Below are positions 8,629 to 17,788 of a stretch of 64,000 nucleotides of DNA, piece after piece. Where the stretch lies: assembly GCA_023418475.1 (NCBI GenBank), contig JAEZZO010000056.1, positions 51,325 to 115,324 of the forward strand, in the 5' to 3' direction. The notes below the pieces were generated by a model, which saw only the letters and a list, made by a program, of their open reading frames with translations, was not told where the DNA came from and made no database searches. The translations under genes and the position numbers were made by a program. Numbering within the stretch: the stretch's first letter is position 1; each line of letters starts with the position of its first letter. The stretch is from Bacillota bacterium (GTDB lineage Bacteria; Bacillota; Clostridia; Lachnospirales; Lachnospiraceae).

Positions 8629-9048
8629 ATGTCAAAAAACAAATGTTTTATTCAAAATTTTATGATTTGCGGATTATGCGGCTGGTGCATGGAATGTCTC
8701 TGGACAGGTCTTGATTCTATGCGAAGACACACTGATAAAACTCTTTCCTGTCATACCTCTGTATGGATGTTTCCAATCTACGGTATGGCCGCCTGCTTAT
8801 CTCCAATCTGCAACAAGCTGAAGAACCGGCATGTACTGATACGAGGGGGTGTATATACTTTATTTATCTATGCAGCAGAATACACAAGTGGTGTACTTTT
8901 GAAAAAACATGGTGCATGTCCCTGGGATTACAGCAAAGCAAAACTAAACTACAAAGGAGTCATTCGGCTGGATTACGCTCCGTTTTGGTGTATGGCCGGA
9001 TTATTCTTTGAAAAAGTACTAAGAAGAAACGGTGCTGCCTTAAAATAA
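8629..9048 (+). CDS. PF06541-type putative ABC transporter permease
   Basis: 139 residues from ATG 8629; a TTG at 8602 would add nine. The protein carries three or four hydrophobic segments and the family-typical end CPWDYSKAKLNYKGVIRLDY followed by APFW. This matches the 'putative ABC-transporter type IV' membrane family (PF06541), whose transport role is not established. No ATPase gene lies next to it. No strong ribosome site is visible at either start. It ends inside a strong hairpin terminator. Confidence 0.65.
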   Translation: MSKNKCFIQNFMICGLCGWCMECLWTGLDSMRRHTDKTLSCHTSVWMFPIYGMAACLSPICNKLKNRHVLIRGGVYTLFIYAAEYTSGVLLKKHGACPWDYSKAKLNYKGVIRLDYAPFWCMAGLFFEKVLRRNGAALK

Positions 9049-9058
9049 GGGCAGCGCC
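9031..9058 (+). terminator. Terminator overlapping the stop codon
   Basis: GGTGCTGCC pairs with GGGCAGCGCC (one bulge, one G-T pair) across the TAA of the preceding gene, followed by an AT-rich tail. The stop codon lies in the loop. Confidence 0.6.
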
Positions 9059-9079
9059 ATTTATATAATTCGCCTGCTT

Positions 9080-9182
9080 GTTACCGTTCACAGGCTAGTC
9101 ATTTATCTTTATTATGACCCAATTTCATTTAGATTGCAAGCTTGAAAGGTCTGATTGAAAGTTGTATACTGTGAACAGTAAC
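9080..9182. repeat. R3 inverted-repeat element
   Basis: GTTACCGTTCACAG (9080-9093) and CTGTGAACAGTAAC (9169-9182) are terminal inverted repeats differing at one base, enclosing about 75 bp. The same end motif, extended to GTTACTGTTCACAGGC, recurs at 19724-19739. It looks like a small non-coding MITE-like element. It occupies most of the 9049-9294 gap; nothing else was recognised there. Confidence 0.6.
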
Positions 9183-9294
9183 GTTAATTGACAGATATAA
9201 AGCTACACTCGAAACGTAGTTGGATTGTCAGCAACATTGTTGCAGATACCATACGAACGAATGATTTATATAAAATGCCAAGGAGGACATTTTC

Positions 9295-10491
9295 TTGTTA
9301 AAAGCAGTTATTTTCGATATGGACGGGGTTATCATTGATAGCGAACCGATGCATGCAAGAGCGGCTATTTTGACTCTTAAAAAATATAACATTGACATCT
9401 CAATGGATTATCTACAAGATTTTATCGGAAGCACTACATATTATATGTGTCAGAAAATGATTTCGGACTTTCATTTAAATACCACTGTGGAGGAGTTTTA
9501 CCAGATCAATATCCAGATGAAAGAATACCTTTTGCAAAAAGAGGGCCACACCGTTGTTCCCTATATTATTGATTTAATGAAGGACTTATATGAAAATGGT
9601 ATAAAATTGACGATTGCATCCTCTTCCCCGACCGAGGCTATTGAAGAAGTTATGGATTCTCTTAATATCCGTCATTATTTCAACAGCTATGTTTCCGGTA
9701 TGAGTGTTAAAAATTCGAAGCCTGCTCCGGATATCTTCCTGGAAGCTGCGAAAAGGCTTCATGTTTCTCCTGAGGAATGTATCGTTATTGAGGATTCCTT
9801 TCATGGAGTAACCGCTGCACAGGCGGCGGGAATGATAAGTATCGGTTTTGTAAACCCTAATTCCGGAAACCAGGATCTGCGCAAAGCTTCCATTTTAGTG
9901 GAAGGCTTTGATGAGGTGGATTATGCTTTTCTTAATCAAATCTATCAAAATAACCAATTTCCAGCTATAATTCTTACTACTGAAAATTTTATTCTTCGGG
10001 AACTTACTGTATCTGATATTCCCGTATTGTATCATCTTTATCAGGAAACAAACGTGGGTGAATTTCTGGATGATATGAAGGATTCCCTTTTGATCGAACA
10101 AGAAAAACAACAAGCTTATATTCAAAACGTTTATCGGTATTATGGATTTGGATTATGGGGTGTTGTATTAAAGGAAAGTACAAAATTAATTGGCCGCTGC
10201 GGAATTGAATATAAAACACTTCTTGGGGAGACAGTCTATGAGATAGGCTATCTTTTAGATCCTGCTTACCAGGGTTATGGTTACGCCAAGGAATTTACCA
10301 CTGCTGTAATTTCGTATTGCTTTCAGGAATTGGACATACATCGTATTGTAGCTGTTATTGATAAAAGAAATATAAGATCATTGCATCTTGCGGAGCAAGT
10401 AGGAATGCTAAAAACAGACGAATTTATGCGTGATAATCGGGATTGTTTCCTATATGAAATTACTCATCATTGTAAAACACTAAATCGATAA
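9295..10491 (+). CDS. HAD phosphatase fused to GNAT acetyltransferase
   Basis: 398 residues with two domains. Residues 1-210 are a beta-phosphoglucomutase-like HAD hydrolase: IFDMDGVIIDSEP nucleophile loop, TIASSSPTEAIE, KPAPDIFLEAAK, VIEDSFHGVTAA. Residues about 225-395 are a RimJ/RimL-type GNAT domain: FILRELTVSD, YEIGYLLDPAYQGYGYAKE for acetyl-CoA, and the late block RNIRSLHLAEQVGM. The two activities may act on one metabolite, but the substrate is unknown. The start is TTG at 9295, supported by AGGAGG 8 nt upstream. It stands alone and ends at a bidirectional terminator. Confidence 0.88.
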   Translation: MLKAVIFDMDGVIIDSEPMHARAAILTLKKYNIDISMDYLQDFIGSTTYYMCQKMISDFHLNTTVEEFYQINIQMKEYLLQKEGHTVVPYIIDLMKDLYENGIKLTIASSSPTEAIEEVMDSLNIRHYFNSYVSGMSVKNSKPAPDIFLEAAKRLHVSPEECIVIEDSFHGVTAAQAAGMISIGFVNPNSGNQDLRKASILVEGFDEVDYAFLNQIYQNNQFPAIILTTENFILRELTVSDIPVLYHLYQETNVGEFLDDMKDSLLIEQEKQQAYIQNVYRYYGFGLWGVVLKESTKLIGRCGIEYKTLLGETVYEIGYLLDPAYQGYGYAKEFTTAVISYCFQELDIHRIVAVIDKRNIRSLHLAEQVGMLKTDEFMRDNRDCFLYEITHHCKTLNR

Positions 10492-10546
10492 AAAGGATAT
10501 TTCGCATAACCATGCTTCCCAAACACTCTATTATCATTAACAAAAA

Positions 10547-10585
10547 GGATGCTGCATCATGAAAATATCTCAATTAGCAGCATCC
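10547..10585. terminator. Bidirectional terminator
   Basis: GGATGCTGC (10547-10555) pairs with GCAGCATCC (10577-10585). A-runs lie on the left and T-rich DNA on the right, so it can stop both the HAD-GNAT gene (plus) and the lipoprotein gene (minus). Confidence 0.8.
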
Positions 10586-10591
10586 TTATTT

Positions 10592-10852
10592 TTACTTTTT
10601 CGTACCAGTACCTGTAGTTGTTGGACTAGTAGTCGTTGTTGCAGCAGGCTTAGTCGTTGTAGTAGGCTGAGTTGTTGCAGCCGTTGTTACGCTTGGTGCT
10701 ATCGTTACGGTAGCTGCAGGGGTAATAGTCGTAGTTACATTATTGTTTGTTCCGGTTTTTGTACCTGTTTTTGTACCTGTAGTTGAACATGCAGCGAAAG
10801 CGAACATAGTAATACAACATATACTAATTAATATTGTTAATTTTCTTTTCAT
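10592..10852 (-). CDS. Small Thr-rich lipoprotein
   Basis: 86 residues: a lipoprotein signal peptide (KRKLTILISICCITMFAF, lipobox FAFAAC), then a low-complexity tail almost wholly of Thr, Pro, Ala and Val, ending TGTGTKK. It is exported and membrane-anchored. The tail may act as a flexible, possibly O-glycosylated spacer; that is inference. No functional domain. The start at 10852 has GGAGGAG in front, while the open frame continues to 10903 without support. The Cys-rich plus-strand frame opposite is an artefact of the repeats. Confidence 0.75.
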   Translation of the reverse strand: MKRKLTILISICCITMFAFAACSTTGTKTGTKTGTNNNVTTTITPAATVTIAPSVTTAATTQPTTTTKPAATTTTSPTTTGTGTKK

Positions 10853-10941
10853 GATACTCCTCCTATATAGTTTAATTACAAGGATAGTATTTCTTTTAAT
10901 CAATTGAATTATTCATGCAAAGAAAAATGGATTACTATATT

Positions 10942-11718
10942 TTATTGAAACTCTGTCATATCCTTACGAAAACGCAGTGGCAAATTATTCCTCTGGAGTT
11001 TTAGATTTATTCTTTCTTTTACGGCAATATTATTATAAAATATTTTCCATAAATCCCTGTAGTCATCTTCAAAAAATGAAACTCTATCCATATCCTTCTG
11101 CAAGATATTAGCAACTTCTGCAATAAACCAGTCACTGCCTGACACATGAACAGCTGCCAATTTTCGATTTTCATCATATATCAAAAATTTTTCCATCGGA
11201 AAACGATCGGCAAAGTGAGGAACAACTAGAGTAAGAACATTGCTCTGCGGATGTATTACTGAAGTAAGTAAGCCATTCTCCTGCTCTGAAAAACGTATAA
11301 ATTCTATAAAATGGTATGCCTCTCTACTAACGTTTCTATTAATCCGAAACATTTTGTTTACAACTTCATTACTTAAATTCTCTGTAATACTGCTTCCAAC
11401 CGAAAAACCTAAAATTAAAAAACGGTAAATCAAATCTGCTTTCCCCTGATAATCAGATAAGGCGACCCGGCAGACCATCTCATAAGCTTCTTCTGATATT
11501 TTTGATTTGATGGACGAAGAGACCTTATATGCCAATTCCATATCGGTATCTACCGTTAAGTATTCTGAGAATAACTCTATATTAGCATAACTGTTTTCTT
11601 CACACTTTTCTTCAATTTTAATGTTAGCATGCCCGTATCGCGAGCTCCATGCCTGGAAAATCGCAGTAAATATACCATCTATACTATTATCACAAAGATA
11701 AACATGTTTTGAAATCAT
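10942..11718 (-). CDS. TIGR03915-type DNA repair/metabolism protein
   Basis: 258 residues of the TIGR03915/DUF4130 type, a family that travels with the linked radical SAM protein and, in many genomes, with a uracil-DNA-glycosylase-like domain. The recognisable blocks are the start HVYLCDNSIDGIFTAIFQAW and the C-terminal SGSDWFIAEV, DDYRDLWKIFYNNIAVKER and LPLRFRKDMTEF. The partner gene lies 20 bp upstream, so they form one operon. GGAGTG precedes ATG. No glycosylase domain follows here, so this may be the short form. Function in DNA repair rests on family association only. Confidence 0.8.
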   Translation of the reverse strand: MISKHVYLCDNSIDGIFTAIFQAWSSRYGHANIKIEEKCEENSYANIELFSEYLTVDTDMELAYKVSSSIKSKISEEAYEMVCRVALSDYQGKADLIYRFLILGFSVGSSITENLSNEVVNKMFRINRNVSREAYHFIEFIRFSEQENGLLTSVIHPQSNVLTLVVPHFADRFPMEKFLIYDENRKLAAVHVSGSDWFIAEVANILQKDMDRVSFFEDDYRDLWKIFYNNIAVKERINLKLQRNNLPLRFRKDMTEFQ

Positions 11719-11738
11719 TGTAAAATCACTCCATTTAT

Positions 11739-13178
11739 TCAGATAACGCCGGCACTTTGACTAACAACTCGTGATTCAGGCTGAAAATTAACATCATCAA
11801 ATAAAGATAATTGACGATAGGTGATATCCTTTTCTATTCCAAATATCGGTTGATCCTTTAAAGCAATCAGCTGCCTTGTGATAAAATCTTCTTCTATTTG
11901 AAGGGGAAACATCATTTTCCCTTTGCAGGTGATAAAGTATACCGCTCTTTTCAGTACTATTCCCATTCGTTTCAAATCCTTAAAATCCAACACGGCACTT
12001 TTTCTGGCCATAATAATCCTGTTTGCGGAATTCGTTCCAATTCCGGGTACGCGAAGCAGTGTATAATAATCTGCCCGGTTTACTTCAACCGGATACATCT
12101 CCAGATGCCGTAATGCCCAGTCACACTTTGGATCAAGCAGTATATTAAAGTTGGGATTTTTCTCATTCAGTAATTCCATCGTTTGAAATCCATAAAAGCG
12201 AAGCAGCCAATCTGCCTGATATAATCTGTGTTCACGAAGGAGTGGTGGTCCTGTTTCAGTTGAGGGCATTCTGCTATCCCGGTTAACATTCATAAAGGCA
12301 GAATAGAAAACACGCTTTAAATCAAATTGATTGTATAACGCTTCTGCTACAGACATTATCTGAAAATCACTTTCCTTCGTGGCTCCTATGATCATCTGCG
12401 TACTCTGTCCGGCCGGCACAAAGCTTCTCTTAACAGATTTATTCTGATAAGGAATCATACCACTATCCATTCGGACAAGCCCACCCGCACTTTGCTCTAT
12501 TGTATTATTAACAGACAACTTCTGTTTTTGCTGAAAATCCGGTAATCCCAAAAACTCACGATTACTCTGACGACCTAACTGCACCTGTCTAAGCGGATTA
12601 AGGATATTCTTGCGGCTTTTATGAGGTGCAAGCTCCTTTAAGCTTTCTGCCGTCGGCAGTTCCAGGTTGATACTCATTCTGTCCGTATACCATCCCAGCA
12701 TCTCAATTAAGGCAGGATCGGCTCCGGGAATTGCTTTGCAATGGATATAACCGTTAAAATGATGCACTTCCCGAAGAAGCCGCAATGCCTCTAAGATTAG
12801 TTCCATCGTATGGTTAGGGCTGATTAAAATTCCTGAGCTCAAAAACAATCCTTCTATATAATTTCTTCGATAAAATTCCATTGTAAGTTCACTGATTTCC
12901 TGCGGTGTAAAGGAAGCTCTGACAATATCATTCGAAGAGCGGTTGATACAGTATTTGCAATCAAAGGTACATTCGTTAGTATAGAGTACCTTAAGCAGAG
13001 AAATACATCTTCCATCCGCTGCAAAGCTATGACAGATACCGCATGCAAGGCTGTTACCCATTCCCTTACCTGTTCCCTTACGGTCTACTCCGCTTGAAGT
13101 ACAGGCAACATCATACTTTGCTGCATCTGATAATATCTCCAATTTTCTTTGAACTGTCATTGTTTCCTGAATAACCAT
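11739..13178 (-). CDS. Putative DNA-repair radical SAM protein (TIGR03916)
   Basis: 479 residues. Radical SAM cysteines are C70, C74 and C77 (CTFDCKYC), and an extra pair occurs in ACGICH near residue 46. The C-terminus carries a helix-hairpin-helix DNA-binding motif (LLRVPGIGTNSANRIIMAR). This matches the radical SAM family linked to uracil-DNA glycosylase, proposed to modify or repair DNA. Its operon partner TIGR03915 follows. GGGAGTG stands 6 nt before the start. Two LexA-like boxes lie just upstream, fitting a damage-inducible operon. Confidence 0.85.
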   Translation of the reverse strand: MVIQETMTVQRKLEILSDAAKYDVACTSSGVDRKGTGKGMGNSLACGICHSFAADGRCISLLKVLYTNECTFDCKYCINRSSNDIVRASFTPQEISELTMEFYRRNYIEGLFLSSGILISPNHTMELILEALRLLREVHHFNGYIHCKAIPGADPALIEMLGWYTDRMSINLELPTAESLKELAPHKSRKNILNPLRQVQLGRQSNREFLGLPDFQQKQKLSVNNTIEQSAGGLVRMDSGMIPYQNKSVKRSFVPAGQSTQMIIGATKESDFQIMSVAEALYNQFDLKRVFYSAFMNVNRDSRMPSTETGPPLLREHRLYQADWLLRFYGFQTMELLNEKNPNFNILLDPKCDWALRHLEMYPVEVNRADYYTLLRVPGIGTNSANRIIMARKSAVLDFKDLKRMGIVLKRAVYFITCKGKMMFPLQIEEDFITRQLIALKDQPIFGIEKDITYRQLSLFDDVNFQPESRVVSQSAGVI

Positions 13179-13196
13179 TCTTCACACTCCCGTAAC

Positions 13197-13265
13197 AAAC
13201 ATCTGTTCTATTCCAATTTTATCAAATTGTCCGGCTAAAGTCAACCCATTTTCAAACATCTGTTC
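13197..13265 (-). promoter_or_regulatory. Two LexA/DinR-like boxes
   Basis: AGAACAGATGTTTG occurs twice on the minus strand, with cores at 13197-13208 and 13254-13265, about 19 and 76 bp before the radical SAM start codon. Each fits 12 of 14 positions of the Gram-positive SOS consensus CGAACRNRYGTTYC. Binding by LexA is inferred. Confidence 0.55.
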
Positions 13266-13307
13266 TGCAGCGTTTCATTTACTTCGGAAGTATATACATT
13301 CGACAGT

Positions 13308-14480
13308 TTAGATAGCCTGCTGTCTTTTTCTTTTGCTGATAACCAATGCGATACATATAATAGCAATTGTAAATCCTGTTTCTATTGCCATGTATGCCAA
13401 TGCGTCCCTAATCTCCGGTGACTTAAATGAAGTGACATTTAGCAATGTATTATTCGCCTTTGCATACCAGTAGCTGGGGGTAAAGCTGGCAACCCGTAAA
13501 ACCGAAGCCCCCAGATATTGCTGTGGAACAAATAAGCCACTGATAAAGGCAAGACCCAGTGATAATCCGGTTGAAATTGCAGCAACTGTATTTTTGCTTT
13601 TTGCCGTTATACCAATCAGATAGCTGATGCTTAACACCGTAAATGAAAAGACAAATGCATTCAGCCAGATTAATATCGTATTCGCATTGATTATTCTATC
13701 TTTATTAAGGAAATATCCTGTCACAATAAATACTAACAGATAAAAACATACAAAAATTAAGTTAGCAAAAATCAACTGCAGATTCATACTCCTGTTTGAG
13801 ACCGGAGACGCCGTATGCCTTCTGCGAATATCTATTCCATGAAAGGAAAACATAATCATACTGACTACTGTGATATACGAAGCTATCATGATATAACCCA
13901 GATAGTTGAAGTAATTTGAGTTAAAACCATTCGAAAAAGTTACACTATCCTTCACCTTAACATCCATATTGACCTGTGTAGTATTCTCAAGACTCTTTGT
14001 AATATATTCATTCAACTTATCTTCTTTTATGGAAGGGATTTGCTTTCGATAAACGTTTGCTACATTAAAATAATTATTAATTGTATTATCGAGAGACAAT
14101 GCTTCTATTGAATCCGGCACTACCATTTTTTTTAATTTAATATTACCGTTCTTCGTATAGCTATCCGAAAATCCTTTTGGAATAGTAAGAATATAAACTG
14201 CTTCACGATAGAACAAAGCCTCTCTTCTGGCATCTTCGTTCTCTTTTGGTTTAATAAAGTTTACATAATCTCCAAGATATTTCATAAAACCATCGATAAG
14301 AGCACTTTGGCCATCTTCATTTATTATCATAGCATTCACTTTACTTGGTTTGTATTTCGTATTTTCCACTTTAATATTAGAGGTAATCGCCGCCGCGATC
14401 GCAAGAAATAAAACGGCATAAATGCAGATACTTATGAGGTTCTTTTTTAATATTTTAAAATAAGTGTTAAATACTTGCAT
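13308..14480 (-). CDS. ABC-2 type permease, second subunit
   Basis: 390 residues: one N-terminal transmembrane helix (LISICIYAVLFLAIAAAIT), a large extracytoplasmic domain (about 40-220), then five helices, the ABC-2 exporter layout. Motifs include the loop PSYWYAKANNTLL before the last helix. It pairs with the homologous subunit upstream and the ATPase. AGGAGG precedes ATG 14480, and its start overlaps the upstream stop by 14 nt, so translation is coupled. The exported substrate is unknown; such three-gene sets often export peptides or antibiotics. Confidence 0.85.
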   Translation of the reverse strand: MQVFNTYFKILKKNLISICIYAVLFLAIAAAITSNIKVENTKYKPSKVNAMIINEDGQSALIDGFMKYLGDYVNFIKPKENEDARREALFYREAVYILTIPKGFSDSYTKNGNIKLKKMVVPDSIEALSLDNTINNYFNVANVYRKQIPSIKEDKLNEYITKSLENTTQVNMDVKVKDSVTFSNGFNSNYFNYLGYIMIASYITVVSMIMFSFHGIDIRRRHTASPVSNRSMNLQLIFANLIFVCFYLLVFIVTGYFLNKDRIINANTILIWLNAFVFSFTVLSISYLIGITAKSKNTVAAISTGLSLGLAFISGLFVPQQYLGASVLRVASFTPSYWYAKANNTLLNVTSFKSPEIRDALAYMAIETGFTIAIICIALVISKRKRQQAI

Positions 14481-15600
14481 AGTTCTTCCTCCTAATTCCT
14501 GCATAGGATGCAATACACAGAATAATTATGATGATGCAAAGAATTGCAGTGTCCAGATAATATCTATCGTAAGTGTCAAAATAGTACAGACTGTAGAATG
14601 AGTCTGCGATTAAATTAACAGGATTAATGTATCCCAGAACAGGAAACTTCTCAGCCACAATATACTTCATATCCCCCAGCATCAAACCGGAGAGAAAACC
14701 GCCGCCTAAAACGATAAGTGTTAGAATTGCTCTCCTAATTTCAGCTTTTTTCTTAACCCATATGCCCACACATCCACCCAGTGCCAGGCCTGCTAAGGAG
14801 CCCTGGATACAGGTGAAAAGGATATATCCCATATTATCGCCAAATTCAATTTTTATGCCATAATATAAATATAACATCATAAGTCCCATACTTCCAAGAT
14901 GGACCGTAAAGGCTGCAGACAGATTACAAAGAAACAGCCTCATTTTATTGATTGGAGATACATTCATGCGGGCACCACGTTCTGATAAATCCGCCTGAAT
15001 ATTAATTACCTCATCCATTCCCCAATTAGATGCATACATACAGGTTAATGCTAACAGTGCATAAAAGTAGATCAAAAGACTATCCGGATTTTTTTTATTT
15101 TTTGTCTCTTGTGTAAATGTATCATAACGCATTACATCCTCCATTAATCCATTCTTCATGGCATTTGGATTTTCCTGCAGTATTGTTCTGACCACATCTG
15201 ATTTTTGCTTATAATTATCAAGGAAGGTTTTCATAATGGTCTCATTCAGACCGTTTTTCTTTACATATAGTACAGGAGCCTCACTGCCAACAATGTACGC
15301 TTCGATTTCATTCTGTTCCAGCATCTGTTTTGCTTTTGCCTTATCACATTCGATTACATCAAACATTTTCCTCTCGTCTGACATTTCTGCCATTGTTAAA
15401 ACCTTCTTAAACACATCTGTGTCATTGCCTTCTTTGACATATCCCACCTTTATAGTTTTAAAATCCTGTGCCGACACCAAATTATGAAAGGCAAAGAAGA
15501 AACAGGTTGCCAGTAAAATCGGAAATAGATAACACCAAAACATATTCTCCTTATTCCGAAACAGACATTTCAGCCTGGTAAAATATAAACTCAAAATCAT
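14467..15600 (-). CDS. ABC-2 type permease, first subunit
   Basis: 377 residues with the same plan: a single N-terminal helix (YLFPILLATCFFFAFHNLV), a large soluble loop (about 40-180) and a C-terminal bundle of helices ending IRRKNYASI. A short NVSPINKMRLFLCNLSAA segment on the cytosolic side is typical of the ABC-2 coupling helix. It lies 14 bp after the ATPase gene and overlaps the second permease. The two probably form a heterodimer that works with the ATPase. Confidence 0.85.
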   Translation of the reverse strand: MILSLYFTRLKCLFRNKENMFWCYLFPILLATCFFFAFHNLVSAQDFKTIKVGYVKEGNDTDVFKKVLTMAEMSDERKMFDVIECDKAKAKQMLEQNEIEAYIVGSEAPVLYVKKNGLNETIMKTFLDNYKQKSDVVRTILQENPNAMKNGLMEDVMRYDTFTQETKNKKNPDSLLIYFYALLALTCMYASNWGMDEVINIQADLSERGARMNVSPINKMRLFLCNLSAAFTVHLGSMGLMMLYLYYGIKIEFGDNMGYILFTCIQGSLAGLALGGCVGIWVKKKAEIRRAILTLIVLGGGFLSGLMLGDMKYIVAEKFPVLGYINPVNLIADSFYSLYYFDTYDRYYLDTAILCIIIIILCIASYAGIRRKNYASI

Positions 15601-15614
15601 TTTATGTTCCCTCC

Positions 15615-16547
15615 TTAATCCCTTAATTCTTTTCCGGTAATCTCAAGGAATACATCATTTAACGTAGGCATCTCCGTGATTACTCTGCCAAAGTTAATCT
15701 TTCTCTTTCCCATAAAATCAAGAATAGTTACAAGATTATTTTTCCCTTTACCAGATTTAACCTCCAGCAGATTATCATGATACTCTACACTGTAGATACC
15801 GGAAAGCTCTTTTAGCTCGCTGTATTGCTCTTCTTTCAGGTTATAAACCTCCGCTGTTATTTTCTCGCCAATTGATATCATCGCCTTAAGTTCCTCCTTG
15901 GTTCCTTTTGCAATGACTCTCCCTTTATCAATAATTGCAATATTGGAACAGAGCTGTTCCACTTCTTCCATATAATGAGAAGTATATATAATCGTTGCAC
16001 CTTCCTCATTCAGCTTTTTAATTCCCTCTAATATTTTATTACGGCTTTGCGGGTCAACCGCAACTGTAGGCTCATCCAGTATAATTAGTTTTGGCTTGTG
16101 AACAATACCGCAAGCTATATTAAGCCTCCGGAGCAGTCCCCCGCTTAGTTTTTTCGGATAGAATTTTTGATAATCTTCCAATGCTACGAACTCTATTGCT
16201 TCTTTGGTAAGTCTTTTAATCTCCGCTTTATCCTTAATATAGAGACTGCAGAAATAGGATATATTTTCATATACACTAAGTTCATCAAATACCGCCACAT
16301 TCTGCATGATAATACCAATATCCCTCTTGATATCATAAGCATTCGGTCCCATCGTCTTACCAAAAATCTGTATGGAACCTTTATCATATTTTAACAAAGA
16401 TAGAATGCAGTTAATTGCGGTTGTTTTACCGGAGCCATTGGGTCCCAGCAATCCGAAGATCTCACCTTCTTCCACCTGCAGATCTAAATAATCCAAAGCA
16501 ACTAATTTATCGTAGCGCTTTACCAAGCCTTCCACTTTTACTATCAT
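15615..16547 (-). CDS. ABC exporter ATPase
   Basis: 310 residues of the ABC-2 (DrrA/CcmA-like) type. Walker A is GPNGSGKTT (K41), the Q-loop contains IIMQNVAVFDELSVYENI, the signature is LSGGLLRRL, Walker B is LIILDEPTVAVDP, and the H-loop is YTSHYMEEVE. It energises the two permeases encoded just downstream. AGGAGG stands before ATG. The C-terminal extension (about 220-310) is usual for this class. The operon is ATPase, permease, permease; no regulator is attached. Confidence 0.93.
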   Translation of the reverse strand: MIVKVEGLVKRYDKLVALDYLDLQVEEGEIFGLLGPNGSGKTTAINCILSLLKYDKGSIQIFGKTMGPNAYDIKRDIGIIMQNVAVFDELSVYENISYFCSLYIKDKAEIKRLTKEAIEFVALEDYQKFYPKKLSGGLLRRLNIACGIVHKPKLIILDEPTVAVDPQSRNKILEGIKKLNEEGATIIYTSHYMEEVEQLCSNIAIIDKGRVIAKGTKEELKAMISIGEKITAEVYNLKEEQYSELKELSGIYSVEYHDNLLEVKSGKGKNNLVTILDFMGKRKINFGRVITEMPTLNDVFLEITGKELRD

Positions 16548-16708
16548 AATGATCCTCCTGATTTTCTTTTTCAGTTCATGTTTTATATTTCCTTATTTAT
16601 ACTATATATAAAATGGAAAACTCTTGTAAGTGAAGTGTGTCATGATCTAAAATGACAATTGTCATTCAGTGAAGCTTAAATACTTTTGAAACGTGAGTCT
16701 GCCATAAG

Positions 16709-16746
16709 AACACAAAACGCCTTGCATTCACAAGGCGTTTTGTGTT
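16709..16746. terminator. Perfect 16-bp stem terminator
   Basis: AACACAAAACGCCTTG and its exact complement flank CATTCA. A-rich and T-rich arms make it work in both directions. It ends the isochorismatase gene on the minus strand. The rest of 16548-16786 holds the exporter promoter region, with no clear boxes. Confidence 0.85.
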
Positions 16747-16786
16747 CCTATCTTTATAACATTCATTACTTAAAAGGATTCGAATC

Positions 16787-17332
16787 CTATTTAATTAATC
16801 TGGAGATTTCTCGAAAAGCATCTGTCTTTGCCACTCTTGTCAGTTCAAATAAGATTGACTCATAAGTAGCGAGTACTGCTCCTTCCGAGATTGCCCGCCT
16901 GATGCCTGTCTGACGGTCACTTTTCTTTCTGGAGCCAATACAGTCTTCTATCAATATCACAGTATATCCCAGCGCTATCAGGTCTATGACCGTTTGTAAT
17001 ACACAGACATGCGCTTCCATTCCGCATATGATAATGTTCTTTTTCCCTGACTGCTTTATTTTATTCAGGATTGCCTCATTCTCCGCACAGCTGAAGGTAA
17101 TTTTGTCATAATAATCAGATGCTGCTCCAACTGCCTGTGCTATTGTCGGAACTGTCATACCAAGTCCCTTAGTATATTGTTGGGTAATCATCATTGGGAT
17201 TTGTAAAATCTTCAATCCCTTTAACAATATTTCAGTATTTCGAAGAAGCTCCTCCCCACTCTCAATAACTGGTACCAGCCGTTCCTGAAAATCTATTACC
17301 AATGCCATTGTATTCTCTGCTAAAATTCTCAT
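16787..17332 (-). CDS. Isochorismatase-family cysteine hydrolase
   Basis: 181 residues with the Asp-Lys-Cys triad: D14 (ALVIDFQ), K77 (YDKITFSC) and C110 (GMEAHVCVLQT). It resembles YcaC-like hydrolases of the isochorismatase superfamily. These act on amides or related small molecules; the substrate is unknown. The usual cis-peptide region before the Cys is present. It is a single-gene unit bounded by a terminator on its 3' side. ATG 17332 with GAGAGAGGAAT upstream is the likely start. Confidence 0.88.
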   Translation of the reverse strand: MRILAENTMALVIDFQERLVPVIESGEELLRNTEILLKGLKILQIPMMITQQYTKGLGMTVPTIAQAVGAASDYYDKITFSCAENEAILNKIKQSGKKNIIICGMEAHVCVLQTVIDLIALGYTVILIEDCIGSRKKSDRQTGIRRAISEGAVLATYESILFELTRVAKTDAFREISRLIK

Positions 17333-17432
17333 TAAGTATTCCTCTCTCTAACCGTTAATCGCCTCGCTAACACCATAGCAGCTCTTCAAAGTTATATTTA
17401 GAATTTGAATATGAAAGCCTGAGCCAAGTTAC

Positions 17433-17460
17433 GCAGATAGATATGTGTGCATATCTATTT
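17433..17460 (+). repeat. R2 hairpin repeat, copy 1
   Basis: GCAGATAGATATGTGTGC followed by ATATCTATTT forms a short hairpin. Similar units occur at 21902-21928 (same strand) and 31998-32028 (opposite strand), all intergenic. Confidence 0.45.
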
Positions 17461-17527
17461 ACCCTGACTAGCCACAAACCTTTCTGAATTATATCATCCG
17501 CTCTTCTTACTTTCAAGAATTATACTA

Positions 17528-17612
17528 AGATTTATTATATAAACGCGCCGAGCCAAGCAAGTGTGCATCCGCCGGAGGTTATCTAATTCTCACGCAGGTT
17601 TATAATAAATCT
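17528..17612. repeat. Inverted repeat, about 85 bp
   Basis: AGATTTATTATATAAAC (17528-17544) pairs with GTTTATAATAAATCT (17598-17612) with a 2-nt bulge, enclosing a GC-richer centre. It lies in the 450-bp gap before the histidine kinase. That gap (17341-17788) otherwise holds only the R2 hairpin and a presumed promoter. Confidence 0.5.
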
Positions 17613-17788
17613 AGGTGCTGAAAAATCAGCTTGAGAATTTGACACTCAAGTCCTAAAGAATGAAATACCCATTATGGATTGACAGAATAAAGAGGTCATG
17701 CAATACTATTACTAATTAATATATGTGAATTAAAATAGGGGATCGAAACTTAGATATCAAAAAAATGTGTACAGGAATGGTGTAAAAT

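Noticed and set aside
10559..10786. Cys/Ser/Arg-rich plus-strand frame
   Set aside because: It is the complement of the Thr-codon repeats in the lipoprotein gene and includes the terminator hairpin.
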